64,000 bases of DNA from Actinotalea soli. Its GTDB lineage: Bacteria > Actinomycetota > Actinomycetes > Actinomycetales > Cellulomonadaceae. The position numbers were made by a program, and so were the translations under genes. The notes under the pieces were generated by a model, which saw only the letters and a program-made list of their open reading frames with translations, did no database searches and had not been told where the DNA came from. Below are positions 27,048 through 34,937 of this stretch, in pieces (the stretch's first letter is position 1; each line of letters opens with the position of its first letter). The DNA is taken from contig NZ_JAGEMK010000010.1 in assembly GCF_017565425.1 (NCBI RefSeq), forward strand, positions 1 to 64,000. Direction: 5' to 3'.

Positions 27048-27604
27048 GAGAACCCGTTCAGGGCGCCGTCCGTGAGGACGGCGACCAGGAACACCCCGAA
27101 GAGCAGGAGCAGGAGGGTCGCGACCCCTCCGGTGACGAGCCCGGCGATCGCCAGCCCCTGGCCGCGCGTGCCGAGCCGCCGGATGCGGACCAGGGCGATG
27201 ATGCCCAGCACCACTGCGACGGGGCCGGTGATCTGGATGACCACCAGGCCGATGATCCCCAGCACGAGGGCGGCGACCGCGAGGCCCTCGGTCGGCGGCG
27301 GCGGGGTGGCCCAACCCTGGGCCAGGTACTGCTGGGGGTTGTGCTGTGCACCGCTGTACCCCGGGGCGCCGTACCCCTGGCCGGGATGGCCGGGCCCCGG
27401 GTAGCCCGAGCCGTAGCCCGCGGGCGGGGGACCGAAGCCCGGAGGGGGACCGAATCCTGGAGGGGCGCCGTACCCGGGCGGGGGAGACGACGCGTCGCCG
27501 GACCCCTCGGCCGGCGGGGCGTACGGGTTGGGCCCTGCAGACGGGTCGCTGCCCCCGGGGCGCGAGTGGGGGTCGAGGCCGTAGCTCCCCTGCGGCGTAC
27601 TCAT
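27044..27604 (-). CDS. DUF4190-like small membrane protein with Pro/Gly/Tyr-rich N terminus
   Basis: A 186-residue protein. The first 105 residues are a disordered Pro-Gly-Tyr-rich region with repeated GFGPPP and GYG units. Two hydrophobic segments follow, GLAVAALVLGIIGLVV...VVLGIIALVRI and GLAIAGLVTGGVATLLLLLFG, separated by RIRRLGTRGQ. That is the DUF4190 pattern. Family members are common in actinobacteria beside serine kinases or septum proteins, with no known function. The ATG at 27604 lies seven bases after TAGGTT on the minus strand, suggesting a leaderless transcript. First gene of a two-gene operon. Confidence 0.8.
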   Translation of the reverse strand: MSTPQGSYGLDPHSRPGGSDPSAGPNPYAPPAEGSGDASSPPPGYGAPPGFGPPPGFGPPPAGYGSGYPGPGHPGQGYGAPGYSGAQHNPQQYLAQGWATPPPPTEGLAVAALVLGIIGLVVIQITGPVAVVLGIIALVRIRRLGTRGQGLAIAGLVTGGVATLLLLLFGVFLVAVLTDGALNGFS

Positions 27605-27659
27605 GCGGGCCAACCTACTGGCCGGACCGTCCTCCTGGTGCGGTCGTCCCCCGTGCGGC

Positions 27660-28454
27660 TCAGTCCTCGAGGTCCACCACCACGGGCACGTGGTCCGAGG
27701 CGCCCTTGCCCTTGCGGGCCTCGCGGTCGATCGAGACCCCCGTGACGCGGTCGGTCAGGGCCGGGGAGGTGTAGGCGAAGTCGATCCGCAGGCCCTTGTT
27801 CTTGGGGAAGGCGAGCTGCTGGTAGTCCCAGTAGGTGTACCTGCCCTCCTCGGGGACGTGCACCCGGGAGACCTCCGTGAACCCGGCGTCGGCGAAGGCG
27901 AAGAAGGCGTCCCGCTCGGGCTGGGTCACGTGGGTGTGGCCCTCGAAGGCCGTGACGTCGTAGACGTCGGAGTCGTAGGGGATGACGTTCCAGTCGCCCA
28001 GCAGAGCGAGCTGCGCCGCCGGGTCAGCCTCGAGCCAGCCCTCCGCGTTGCGGCGCAGCTGCTCGAGCCAGGCCAGCTTGTAGGCGTAGTGCGGGTGATC
28101 CGGGGACCGGCCGTGCGGGACGTACAGGCTCCACACGCGCACCCCGCCGCAGGTCGCCCCCAGGGCGCGGGCCTCGACCACGGGTCCGTCCTCGCCGAAG
28201 CCCGGCTGGTCGGCGAAGGCCACCTCGACGTCCTCGATCCCGACGCGGGACACCACGGCGACGCCGTTCCACTGGCTTCGCCCGACGTGGGCGACCTCGT
28301 AGCCCGCAGCCTCGAAGACGGCGTGCGGGAACTGCTCGTCCTTGCACTTGGTCTCCTGCAGCGCCAGCACGTCGGTGCCGCTGCTCTCGAGCCAGGCCAC
28401 GGCCCGGTCGGCGCGAGCCCGGACCGAGTTGATGTTCCACGTCGCGATCCGCAT
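27660..28454 (-). CDS. xthA: Exodeoxyribonuclease III / AP endonuclease
   Basis: A 264-residue member of the exonuclease III family acting in base-excision repair. It cuts 5' to abasic sites and removes 3' blocks. Family motifs are all present: MRIATWNINSVRAR at the N terminus, LQETKCKDEQFP with metal-binding Glu, LYVPHGRS, LLGDWNVIP, RIDFAYTSP and the C-terminal GASDHVPV catalytic Asp-His pair. The ATG at 28454 lies seven bases after TAGCGT on the minus strand, again leaderless. Divergent from the SDR gene at 28604. Confidence 0.95.
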   Translation of the reverse strand: MRIATWNINSVRARADRAVAWLESSGTDVLALQETKCKDEQFPHAVFEAAGYEVAHVGRSQWNGVAVVSRVGIEDVEVAFADQPGFGEDGPVVEARALGATCGGVRVWSLYVPHGRSPDHPHYAYKLAWLEQLRRNAEGWLEADPAAQLALLGDWNVIPYDSDVYDVTAFEGHTHVTQPERDAFFAFADAGFTEVSRVHVPEEGRYTYWDYQQLAFPKNKGLRIDFAYTSPALTDRVTGVSIDREARKGKGASDHVPVVVDLED

Positions 28455-28591
28455 GGCGAGCACGCTACCGCCCGGGGGCGACGCTCTCGCGGCCCGGGGG
28501 GACGGACCCGGGGCGTCGGCGACGGTGCACCTCCTCGACACCTTCACCCCCCGATCCGCTCGACCTGACCCACCCGCACGGGGCCACTGCG

Positions 28592-28597
28592 TAGGGT
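28592..28597 (+). promoter_or_regulatory. -10 element TAGGGT, leaderless promoter of the SDR gene
   Basis: TAGGGT ends six bases before the ATG at 28604, and no Shine-Dalgarno sequence fits in between. Upstream, the 28455-28591 gap also holds the divergent xthA -10 (TAGCGT on the minus strand, 28467-28462). Confidence 0.5.
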
Positions 28598-28603
28598 GGC
28601 TGC

Positions 28604-29398
28604 ATGGCTACCGTCCTGATCACCGGTGCGAGCGCTGGCCTGGGCCTGGAGTTCGCCTGGCAGCTCGCCACCGCCCGGCACGACGTCGTGCTGGTCGCCC
28701 GGAACGAAGACCGTCTGGAGCGGCTGGCGAGCCAGCTGCGCGCTGCCGCGGGGGTGCACGCCGAGGTGCTCCCGGCCGATCTCGCCGACCGCGAGCAGGT
28801 CGCCCGCGTCGCCGAGCGGCTGCGCAGCACCGAGGACCCGGTGAGCCTGCTGGTCAACAACGCAGGACTGTCCGTGGGCTCCCGCTTCGTCGGCGGGGAC
28901 CTCGACGCGCACCTGGACGCCCACGAGGTGATGGTCCGCGCCGTCATGGTGCTCTCGCACGCCGCGGCCGGGGCCATGGTCGAGCGCGGCCGCGGGGCCG
29001 TCGTCAACGTCTCCTCGATCGCGGCCCTCACCGCGATGGGCACCTACTCGGCGGACAAGGCCTGGGTGCGGGTGTTCACCGAGGCCCTCGCCGTCGAGCT
29101 GCGCGGCACGGGCGTCACGGCCACGGCCCTGTGCCCGGGGCTGGTGCACACCGAGTTCCACGAGCGGGCCGGCATCGACCAGGAGGTCTACCCCGAGCTC
29201 GCGTGGCTCAACGCCGACGCCGTGGTCGCTGCCGCCCTGGCCGACGTCCGCCGCGGTGCGGTGATCTCGACGCCGAGCCTGCGCTACGGGATCGTCTCGG
29301 AGGTCACCCGGCTCCTGCCGCGCGCGGCGATCCGGGCGATCTCGGGGGACCGGCGCCTGCGCCGGCACGTCGCCCAGGAGGGCACCGAGGACCGCTAG
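28604..29398 (+). CDS. Short-chain dehydrogenase/reductase
   Basis: A 264-residue classical SDR. The cofactor-binding TGASAGLG lies at residues 6-13, with an Arg after beta-2 (VLVARNEDRL) that favours NADP(H). LVNNAGLSVG follows, then the catalytic Ser in NVSSIAAL and the YxxxK pair in YSADK. The CPGLVHTEF motif follows. The closest general group is DltE/YqjQ-like SDRs of broad or unknown substrate. The stop TAG is also the start of the -10 element (TAGCCT) of pyrE. Confidence 0.85.
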   Translation: MATVLITGASAGLGLEFAWQLATARHDVVLVARNEDRLERLASQLRAAAGVHAEVLPADLADREQVARVAERLRSTEDPVSLLVNNAGLSVGSRFVGGDLDAHLDAHEVMVRAVMVLSHAAAGAMVERGRGAVVNVSSIAALTAMGTYSADKAWVRVFTEALAVELRGTGVTATALCPGLVHTEFHERAGIDQEVYPELAWLNADAVVAAALADVRRGAVISTPSLRYGIVSEVTRLLPRAAIRAISGDRRLRRHVAQEGTEDR

Positions 29399-29407
29399 CC
29401 TGACCGC

Positions 29408-29983
29408 GTGAACGACGCCTTCGGACCCACGCCCCGCGAGCAGCTCCGCGCGCTCATCACCGAGCTCGCCGTCGTGCACGGCCGGGTGACCCTGTCCTCG
29501 GGGCGGGAGGCCGACTACTACGTCGACCTGCGCCGCGTGACCCTGCACCACCGTGCCGGGCCGCTGGTGGGGCACCTGCTGCTCGACCGCCTCGAGGAGG
29601 TCGGGCTGGGCACGCAGGAGGTCGACGCCGTCGGAGGCCTGACCCTCGGGGCGGACCCGGTCGCCACGGCTCTGATGCACGCCGCGGCCTCGCGAGGGCA
29701 GGACCTGGACTCCTTCGTCGTCCGCAAGGAGGGCAAGGCCCACGGCCTGCAGCGGCGCATCGAGGGCCCCGACGTCGTCGGACGCCGCGTGGTCGCCGTC
29801 GAGGACACCTCCACCACGGGCGGGTCGGTCCTCACCGCCGTCGAGGCCCTGCGCGAGGCCGGGGCCGAGGTCGCGGGTGTCGCCGTGATCGTCGACCGCG
29901 GGACCGGGGCCCGGGAGCGCATCGAGGCCGAGGGCCTGAGCTACCACTACCTCTTCGACCTGGCCGACCTCGGCCTGGCCTGA
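29408..29983 (+). CDS. pyrE: Orotate phosphoribosyltransferase
   Basis: A 191-residue enzyme that joins orotate and PRPP to give OMP in pyrimidine synthesis. The substrate region SSGREADYYVDLRRVTLHH and VGGLTLGADPVATA are typical. The flexible-loop Lys-rich VVRKEGKAHGLQRRIEG is present, and the PRPP-binding motif VVAVEDTSTTGGSVLTAVEAL is intact. The GTG at 29408 is six bases after TAGCCT (29396-29401), giving a leaderless start that overlaps the end of the SDR gene. No other pyr genes are linked. Confidence 0.95.
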   Translation: MNDAFGPTPREQLRALITELAVVHGRVTLSSGREADYYVDLRRVTLHHRAGPLVGHLLLDRLEEVGLGTQEVDAVGGLTLGADPVATALMHAAASRGQDLDSFVVRKEGKAHGLQRRIEGPDVVGRRVVAVEDTSTTGGSVLTAVEALREAGAEVAGVAVIVDRGTGARERIEAEGLSYHYLFDLADLGLA

Positions 29984-30022
29984 GCCCGCCCCCGTGACCT
30001 GCGCCCGGGAGGGGAGACGCTG

Positions 30023-30724
30023 ATGGTCGACGTGGTGTTCGGCGTCCTGTCCTTCCTCGTGCCGCTCGCCATGGTGCTGATCGTCCCGGCGGTCCTGCTC
30101 GGGGGCCTGTGGTGGCACTTCCGGGGCATCAAGAAGACCAAGGAGTGGGCGGCCCAGGTCGGCTGGCAGTACGTGGGCTCGGACCCGTCGCTGGTCTCCC
30201 GGTGGCGCGGGCAGCCCTTCGGCCAGGGCAGCGGGCGGCAGGCCACCCGGGTCGTGACGGGGACGTACCAGGGCCGCCAGGCGGTCTCCTTCGCCTACCG
30301 GTACACCACGGGCTCGGGCAAGAACCGGAGCACGACGACCTTCCACGTGCTGGCCCTGCACCTGCCGGCCTACCTGCCGACCCTCGAGCTGACCCCCGAG
30401 GGGGTGGGGGCCCGGCTGGCGAAGGTCTTCGGCGCGCAGGACATCCAGTTCGAGTCCGAGGCCTTCAACCGCGCGTGGCGGATCGCGGCCCCCGACGAGC
30501 GCTTCGCGCACGACGTGCTGAGCCCCCGGCTCATGGAGCGCCTCCTCCGGCCGGACGCCCTGGGCCTGGCCCTACGGATCGAGGGCCAGGACGTGCTGTG
30601 CTGGTCGCTGGGGGCGCCCCAGCACCACCTCGTGGCCCGACGCCTGGGGGTCATGAGCGCGATCGTCGAGGCCGTGCCCCGCTTCGTGTGGCAGGACCAC
30701 GGCTACGATCCCCTCAACCGATGA
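30023..30724 (+). CDS. Membrane protein of unknown function preceding lemA
   Basis: A 233-residue protein. One N-terminal transmembrane segment (about residues 4-30) is followed by a soluble domain. That domain has WAAQVGWQYVGSDPSLVSRW, GRQAVSFAYRYTTGSGKNRSTTTFHVLALHLP and FESEAFNRAWRIAAPDERFAHDVLSPRLMERLL. The last stretch resembles DUF3137-type proteins, often found beside LemA, but I am not certain of the assignment. GGAGGGGAGA lies upstream of the ATG. Its stop overlaps the lemA start by ATGA, so the two are translationally coupled. Confidence 0.7.
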   Translation: MVDVVFGVLSFLVPLAMVLIVPAVLLGGLWWHFRGIKKTKEWAAQVGWQYVGSDPSLVSRWRGQPFGQGSGRQATRVVTGTYQGRQAVSFAYRYTTGSGKNRSTTTFHVLALHLPAYLPTLELTPEGVGARLAKVFGAQDIQFESEAFNRAWRIAAPDERFAHDVLSPRLMERLLRPDALGLALRIEGQDVLCWSLGAPQHHLVARRLGVMSAIVEAVPRFVWQDHGYDPLNR

Positions 30725-31323
30725 TGGAGGCTCTGGTGGACACGATCGGCATCGTCCTGCTCGTCCTGCTCGCGATCGCTCTGATCGTGCTGCTGTGGGG
30801 GGTGGCGACGTACAACGGCTTCGTCCGGCTACGGAACCTCGTGCAGGAGGCCTGGCGCCAGATCGACGTCGAGCTGCACCGGCGCCACGACCTCATCCCC
30901 AACCTGGTCGAGGCGGTGAAGGGCTACGCGGCCCACGAGCGCGGCGTCTTCGACGAGGTGACCCGGGCCCGCGCGGCTGCTGCGACCCCGGGGTCGGGCC
31001 CGGCCGAGCAGGCCGTCCAGGAGGACATGCTCAGCCAGGCGATGGGCCGGCTGTTCGCCGTCGCCGAGGCCTACCCGCAGCTGCGGGCGAGCGAGAACTT
31101 CATGCAGCTCCAGGCCGAGCTCACCAACACCGAGGACCGCATCGCGGCGGGCCGGCGGTTCTACAACGCCAACGTCCGGGCCATGAACACCAAGGTCGAG
31201 ACCTTCCCGGCGAACATCGTCGCGGGCATGTTCCACTTCACCCGGGCCGAGTACTTCGAGGCCCAGGACCCTGCCGTCCGCGCCGTCCCCCGCGTCGACT
31301 TCGGCACCACCCCCACCCCCTGA
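30721..31323 (+). CDS. lemA: LemA family protein
   Basis: A 200-residue LemA protein. An N-terminal transmembrane helix (about 7-29) precedes a helical bundle. The family signature is clear: YNGFVRLRNLVQEAWRQIDVELHRRHDLIPNLVEAVKGYAAHE (about 31-73), then LRASENFMQLQAELTNTEDRI, RRFYNANVRAMNT and FPANIVA. Family members are anchored with the bundle outside the cytoplasm; function is unsettled. The ATG at 30721 overlaps the upstream gene. A repeat doublet starts eight bases after the stop. Confidence 0.95.
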   Translation: MMEALVDTIGIVLLVLLAIALIVLLWGVATYNGFVRLRNLVQEAWRQIDVELHRRHDLIPNLVEAVKGYAAHERGVFDEVTRARAAAATPGSGPAEQAVQEDMLSQAMGRLFAVAEAYPQLRASENFMQLQAELTNTEDRIAAGRRFYNANVRAMNTKVETFPANIVAGMFHFTRAEYFEAQDPAVRAVPRVDFGTTPTP

Positions 31324-31331
31324 CCACCGAT

Positions 31332-31442
31332 CTCGTGTCAGAACCTGAGGGTGCCAGGGGCACCCCAGGTTCTGACACGAGACGGGGCTGAGCTCGTGTC
31401 AGAAGGTGGGGGTGCTGGAGGTATCCCAGGTTCTGACACGAG
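31332..31442 (-). repeat. Palindromic 50-bp repeat doublet, type A, minus orientation
   Basis: Units 31332-31381 and 31393-31442 are separated by 11 bases (ACGGGGCTGAG). Read on the minus strand, the spacer is CTCAGCCCCGT, differing in two positions from the 4284-4294 spacer, and the two units match the order of the 4234 doublet. Its minus-strand left end follows the stop of the HAD gene by exactly CCCCAC, as at 4228-4233 after thrE. It fills the gap between the convergent lemA and HAD genes. Confidence 0.9.
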
Positions 31443-31448
31443 GTGGGG

Positions 31449-32240
31449 TCAGATCAGGGGGGTGAGGTCCTGGATCGAGGGGACGACGGCGCCGGGGCGG
31501 AAGGGGAAGGTCTCGACCTGGTGCTCCTGGGTCGAGCCGGTGAGGACCAGGAAGGTCTGCAGCCCGGCCTCGATCCCCGCCACGACGTCGGTGTCCATGC
31601 GGTCCCCGACCATCGCCGTGGTCTCGGAGTGGGCGTCGATCCGGTTGAGGGCTGAGCGGAACATCATCGGGTTGGGCTTGCCGACGAAGTAGGGGCTCCG
31701 CCCGGTCGCCGCCGTGATCATCGCGGCCACCGCCCCCGTCGCGGGCAGGTCACCCTGGGCGCTGGGCCCGGTCACGTCCGGGTTGGTCGCGATGAACCGC
31801 GCCCCGCCCTGGATGAGCCGGACGGCCCGGGTGATCGCCTCGAAGGAGTACGTGCGGGTCTCGCCCAGCACCACGTAGTCCGGGTCGGTCTCGGTGAGGG
31901 TGTACCCCGCCTCGTACAGCGCCGTGGTCAGCCCGGCCTCGCCGATCGCGTAGGCGCTGCCCCCGGGGACCTGGTCGGCGAGGAACTGCGCCGTGGCGAG
32001 GGCCGAGGTCCAGATCGCCCCCTCGGGGACGTCGATCCCCGCGGCGCGCAGCCGGGCGCGCAGGTCCCGCTCGGTGTAGATCGAGTTGTTGGTCAGGATG
32101 AGGAACGGCCGACCGGCCTCGCGCAGGGTCCGGACGAAGTCCGCGGCGCCGGGCAGCGCCTTGCCCTCGTGGACCAGCACCCCGTCCATGTCCGTCAGCC
32201 AGCTGTGGATCTCGCGCGGGGCGGTGTGGTCGCGGGTCAC
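31449..32240 (-). CDS. HAD-IIA family phosphatase (NagD-like)
   Basis: A 263-residue HAD hydrolase with the C2B-type cap. Motif I is SWLTDMDGVLVHEGKALPGA (about 13-32), motif II FLILTNNSIYTERD, motif III VGKPNP and motif IV MVGDRMDTDVVAG. The order and spacing are those of NagD/4-nitrophenylphosphatase-like enzymes, which dephosphorylate nucleotides or sugar phosphates. The substrate is unknown. The GTG at 32240 lies six bases after TAGGCT on the minus strand (32252-32247), which also contains the stop of the upstream DMT gene. Confidence 0.88.
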   Translation of the reverse strand: MTRDHTAPREIHSWLTDMDGVLVHEGKALPGAADFVRTLREAGRPFLILTNNSIYTERDLRARLRAAGIDVPEGAIWTSALATAQFLADQVPGGSAYAIGEAGLTTALYEAGYTLTETDPDYVVLGETRTYSFEAITRAVRLIQGGARFIATNPDVTGPSAQGDLPATGAVAAMITAATGRSPYFVGKPNPMMFRSALNRIDAHSETTAMVGDRMDTDVVAGIEAGLQTFLVLTGSTQEHQVETFPFRPGAVVPSIQDLTPLI

Positions 32241-32249
32241 GTGCCGAGC

Positions 32250-33257
32250 CTACGACGCAGGCTGTCGCTCGGCCTGGGCCGGATCCCTCGTCCCGCCCTG
32301 CCCGTCGGCCGTCGCCCCTGCCCCCGCCCTGGGCGGCGCCTGCTGCGCGGTGTCGGTCTCCGCCTGCTCGTGGGTCAGCACGAGGGCGACCGCCACGCCG
32401 CTGAGCAGCAGGCCCGCCGCAGTCCCGAGGGTGAACGGCTCGCCGAAGAGCAGGGCGCCCGCGACCGCGGTGGTCGGGGCGACGAGGAACAGCAGGGCGT
32501 TGAGCCGCGTGACGCCGATGCGGGTGAGCAGCGCCCAGTAGAGCCCGTAGCCCCCGAGGCTCGGCACGACGGCGAGGAAGAGCGCGACGCCCCAGAACGA
32601 GGCCTGGGCCGGTGGTGCCGCCGTGCCCGTGGCGAGCGCGATCCCGCCGATGACAACCACCCCGACGGCGCCGTGGAGGGTCAGCGCGGTCAGGGGGCTG
32701 GTCGTCGTCGGACGACGGCGCGCGACGAAGGTCGCGGCGACCAGGCTCGCCATCGCCGCGAGCGGCAGGGTGTAGGCCCAGGCGGGGGCCGAGGCCGTGG
32801 CGAGGTCGGCCCCGACCACGAGCACCACGCCGACGGCGCCGGTCACGAGGCCGAGCCACTGCATGGCGACCACCCGGAGCCCGAGCAGCGGGCCGACCAG
32901 CGTCGCCACGACCAGGGGCTGCACGGCGTCGATGAGGGCGGTGGTGCCCGAGGCGACCCCCGCACCGATCGCGAGGTAGACCGGCAGCACGTAGCCCACC
33001 TGGGAGAGCAGCCCGACGAGCAGGTGGGTCGTGACCTCACCGGGCTCGAGCCGGTGACCGGGCCGGCGTCGGCGCAGGGCTCCGAGGGCGAGCAGCAGCA
33101 GGAGCAGCGGCACGAACCGCCACACGAGCAGGGTCACGGGGTGGGCGTCGTGGCTGCCGAGCTTGGCGCCGAGGAACCCCGAGCTCCAGCACAGGACGAA
33201 GGCGACCGAGGCGAGGGGCACGACGACGCGGGCAGGTATACCGATCGGTGTACTCAT
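32250..33257 (-). CDS. DMT-superfamily EamA-type transporter
   Basis: A 335-residue, ten-helix drug/metabolite transporter with two EamA repeats. The first contains FVLCWSSGFLGAKLGS and LVGLLSQVGYVLPVYLAIGAGVASGTTALIDAVQPLVVA. The second contains LFLAVVPSLGGYGLYWALLTRIGVTRLNALLFLVAPTTAVAGALLFGEPFT. The tail after about 295 is disordered. Exporters of amino acids or metabolites are typical of this family. It is divergent from a TetR gene and shares an operator-like palindrome with it, so TetR probably represses it. The ATG at 33257 is eight bases after a TATAGT -10 element on the minus strand. Confidence 0.9.
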   Translation of the reverse strand: MSTPIGIPARVVVPLASVAFVLCWSSGFLGAKLGSHDAHPVTLLVWRFVPLLLLLLALGALRRRRPGHRLEPGEVTTHLLVGLLSQVGYVLPVYLAIGAGVASGTTALIDAVQPLVVATLVGPLLGLRVVAMQWLGLVTGAVGVVLVVGADLATASAPAWAYTLPLAAMASLVAATFVARRRPTTTSPLTALTLHGAVGVVVIGGIALATGTAAPPAQASFWGVALFLAVVPSLGGYGLYWALLTRIGVTRLNALLFLVAPTTAVAGALLFGEPFTLGTAAGLLLSGVAVALVLTHEQAETDTAQQAPPRAGAGATADGQGGTRDPAQAERQPAS

Positions 33258-33286
33258 GCGGCGAGACTATACCGATCTGTATAGTC
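33236..33286. promoter_or_regulatory. Twin TetR operators overlapping divergent -10 elements
   Basis: Two palindromes share the core TATACCGATC. One (33236-33253) covers the first codons of the DMT gene. The other (33265-33286) has perfect 8-bp arms GACTATAC/GTATAGTC. The arms of the second contain TATAGT in both directions, each 6-8 bases from a start codon, so bound repressor would cover both -10 boxes. Centres are 31 bases apart, about three helical turns. Confidence 0.8.
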
Positions 33287-33291
33287 GAGCC

Positions 33292-33879
33292 ATGGCGACG
33301 CCCGATCCCCTCCCGGCGATGACCCCTGGCGCGCGTCGCGTCCTCACGGCGGCCTCGGCCCTCTTCTACGCCCGCGGCATCCACGCGGTCGGTGTCGACG
33401 CGATCGCGGAGGCGGCGGGGGTGACCAAGAAGACCCTCTACGACCGCTTCGGCTCCAAGGACGCCCTCGTGCTGACCTACCTGCAGGAGCGTGACCTCCG
33501 ATGGCGCGAGCACCTCGAGGGCGTCCTCGACGCGGTCGCCGCCGGGGGGACCGCCCGCGTCCTGGCCGTCTTCGACGCGGCCGCCGCCTGGTCCGAGGCG
33601 AACAGCCCGCGGGGGTGCAGCGCGGTCAACGCCCGCGCCGAGACCGACGACCCCGACCACCCCGTCTCCCGCGAGAGCCTCCGGCAGAAGCGGTGGCTCC
33701 TCGGGCTCTTCGAGCGCCTGCTCACCGAGGCTGAGGTCAGCGACCCCGGGGCCCTGTCCCAGACCCTGATGCTGCTCTACGAGGGCGCGATCGTCACGGT
33801 CGGGATGGGCACCCTCGAGGCCCCGTTCGCCCGGGCCCGCGACGCGGCGGCCGACCTGCTGGACCGCGCGTCCTCCTGA
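33292..33879 (+). CDS. TetR/AcrR family repressor
   Basis: A 195-residue regulator. The N-terminal HTH domain reads RRVLTAASALFYARGIHAVGVDAIAEAAGVTKKTLYDRFGSKDALV (about 12-57), with recognition helix VTKKTLYDRFG. The C-terminal ligand domain contains GCSAVNARAE, seen in a YcdC/AefR-like subgroup. The ATG at 33292 is in leaderless position after TATAGT (33280-33285), which is itself part of the operator, so autoregulation is likely. It probably controls the divergent DMT exporter in response to an exported compound that is not identifiable. Confidence 0.9.
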   Translation: MATPDPLPAMTPGARRVLTAASALFYARGIHAVGVDAIAEAAGVTKKTLYDRFGSKDALVLTYLQERDLRWREHLEGVLDAVAAGGTARVLAVFDAAAAWSEANSPRGCSAVNARAETDDPDHPVSRESLRQKRWLLGLFERLLTEAEVSDPGALSQTLMLLYEGAIVTVGMGTLEAPFARARDAAADLLDRASS

Positions 33880-33977
33880 CCCGCCTCGGGGTGCCTCCCG
33901 GGCAGGCCTGAGCCCGGCACGCCCGGACCGCCGTCCGCGGCTAGGGTCGGCTGCACGAACCATCAGGAGGGCGCGCC

Positions 33978-34937
33978 GTGCCAGAAGAGCTCACGCTCAG
34001 CGGGGTCACCCGCACCTTCGGAGACCGGACAGCCCTCGAGGACGTGAGCTTCACCGTCCGCCCCGGGCGGATGACCGGCTTCGTGGGGGCCAACGGGGCC
34101 GGCAAGACCACGGCGATGCGGATCATCATGGGGGTGCTCTCCCCGGACTCCGGCCGGGTCGAGCTGGGCGGCACCGAGCTCGACCTGGGGATGCGACGCC
34201 GCTTCGGCTACATGCCCGAGGAGCGCGGCCTCTACCCCAAGATGAAGGTCGCCGAGCAGCTGGTGTACCTGGGCCGGGTGCACGGCCTGGGCGGCGCCAC
34301 CGCCCGGCAGCGCGCCGGCGCCCTGCTCGAGCTCCTCGGCCTCGAGGACCGCAGCGAGGACCTGCTGCAGACCCTCTCCCTGGGCAACCAGCAGCGCGTG
34401 CAGGTCGCCGCCGCCCTCGTCCACGAGCCGACCCTCCTGGTCCTGGACGAGCCCTTCTCGGGCCTCGACCCGATCGCCGTGGACGCGATGGCCGAGATCC
34501 TGCGCTTGCGGGCCGCGGCCGGGGTCCCGGTGCTCTTCTCCTCCCACCAGCTCGAGCTCGTCGAACGGCTCTGCGACGACGTCGTGATCATCGACCACGG
34601 CCGGGTGGTCGCCGCGGGGGAGGCTGACGGCCTGCGGACCGAGCGCGCCGGACGCCGGCTCCGGCTCCGGGTGGACCCCTTCCCCGAGGACCCGGCCACC
34701 GGCCCGGCGAGCGACCCCGCAGCCCTGGCCGAGGCGCCGTCGGGGGTCGCGGCCTTCCTCGACCAGGTGCCCGGGGTGAGCCTGCACGCGCACGACGGGA
34801 CGGTCGTCGTCGTGGACCTCGCGGAGGACGCCGACGACCAGGCCCTGCTCGCCGAGGCCCAACGGCACGGCCTCGTCCGCGAGATGAGCCCGGTCCTCCC
34901 GACCCTCGCCGAGATCTTCCGGGAGGCCGTGCGATGA
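33978..34937 (+). CDS. ABC exporter ATP-binding subunit (DrrA/NatA-like)
   Basis: A 319-residue ATPase. Walker A is GANGAGKTT (about 38-46), the signature LSLGNQQRVQVAAAL (about 133-147) and Walker B LLVLDEPFSGLDP. A switch-His region SSHQLELVERL follows, then a C-terminal DUF4162-type domain. The signature has LSLGNQQR rather than LSGGQ, as in NatA-like ABC-2 exporters. The GTG at 33978 has AGGAGG seven bases upstream. It overlaps the permease gene (ATGA) and with it forms an ABC-2 exporter of unknown substrate; NatAB-type sodium export is a family precedent. Confidence 0.92.
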   Translation: MPEELTLSGVTRTFGDRTALEDVSFTVRPGRMTGFVGANGAGKTTAMRIIMGVLSPDSGRVELGGTELDLGMRRRFGYMPEERGLYPKMKVAEQLVYLGRVHGLGGATARQRAGALLELLGLEDRSEDLLQTLSLGNQQRVQVAAALVHEPTLLVLDEPFSGLDPIAVDAMAEILRLRAAAGVPVLFSSHQLELVERLCDDVVIIDHGRVVAAGEADGLRTERAGRRLRLRVDPFPEDPATGPASDPAALAEAPSGVAAFLDQVPGVSLHAHDGTVVVVDLAEDADDQALLAEAQRHGLVREMSPVLPTLAEIFREAVR

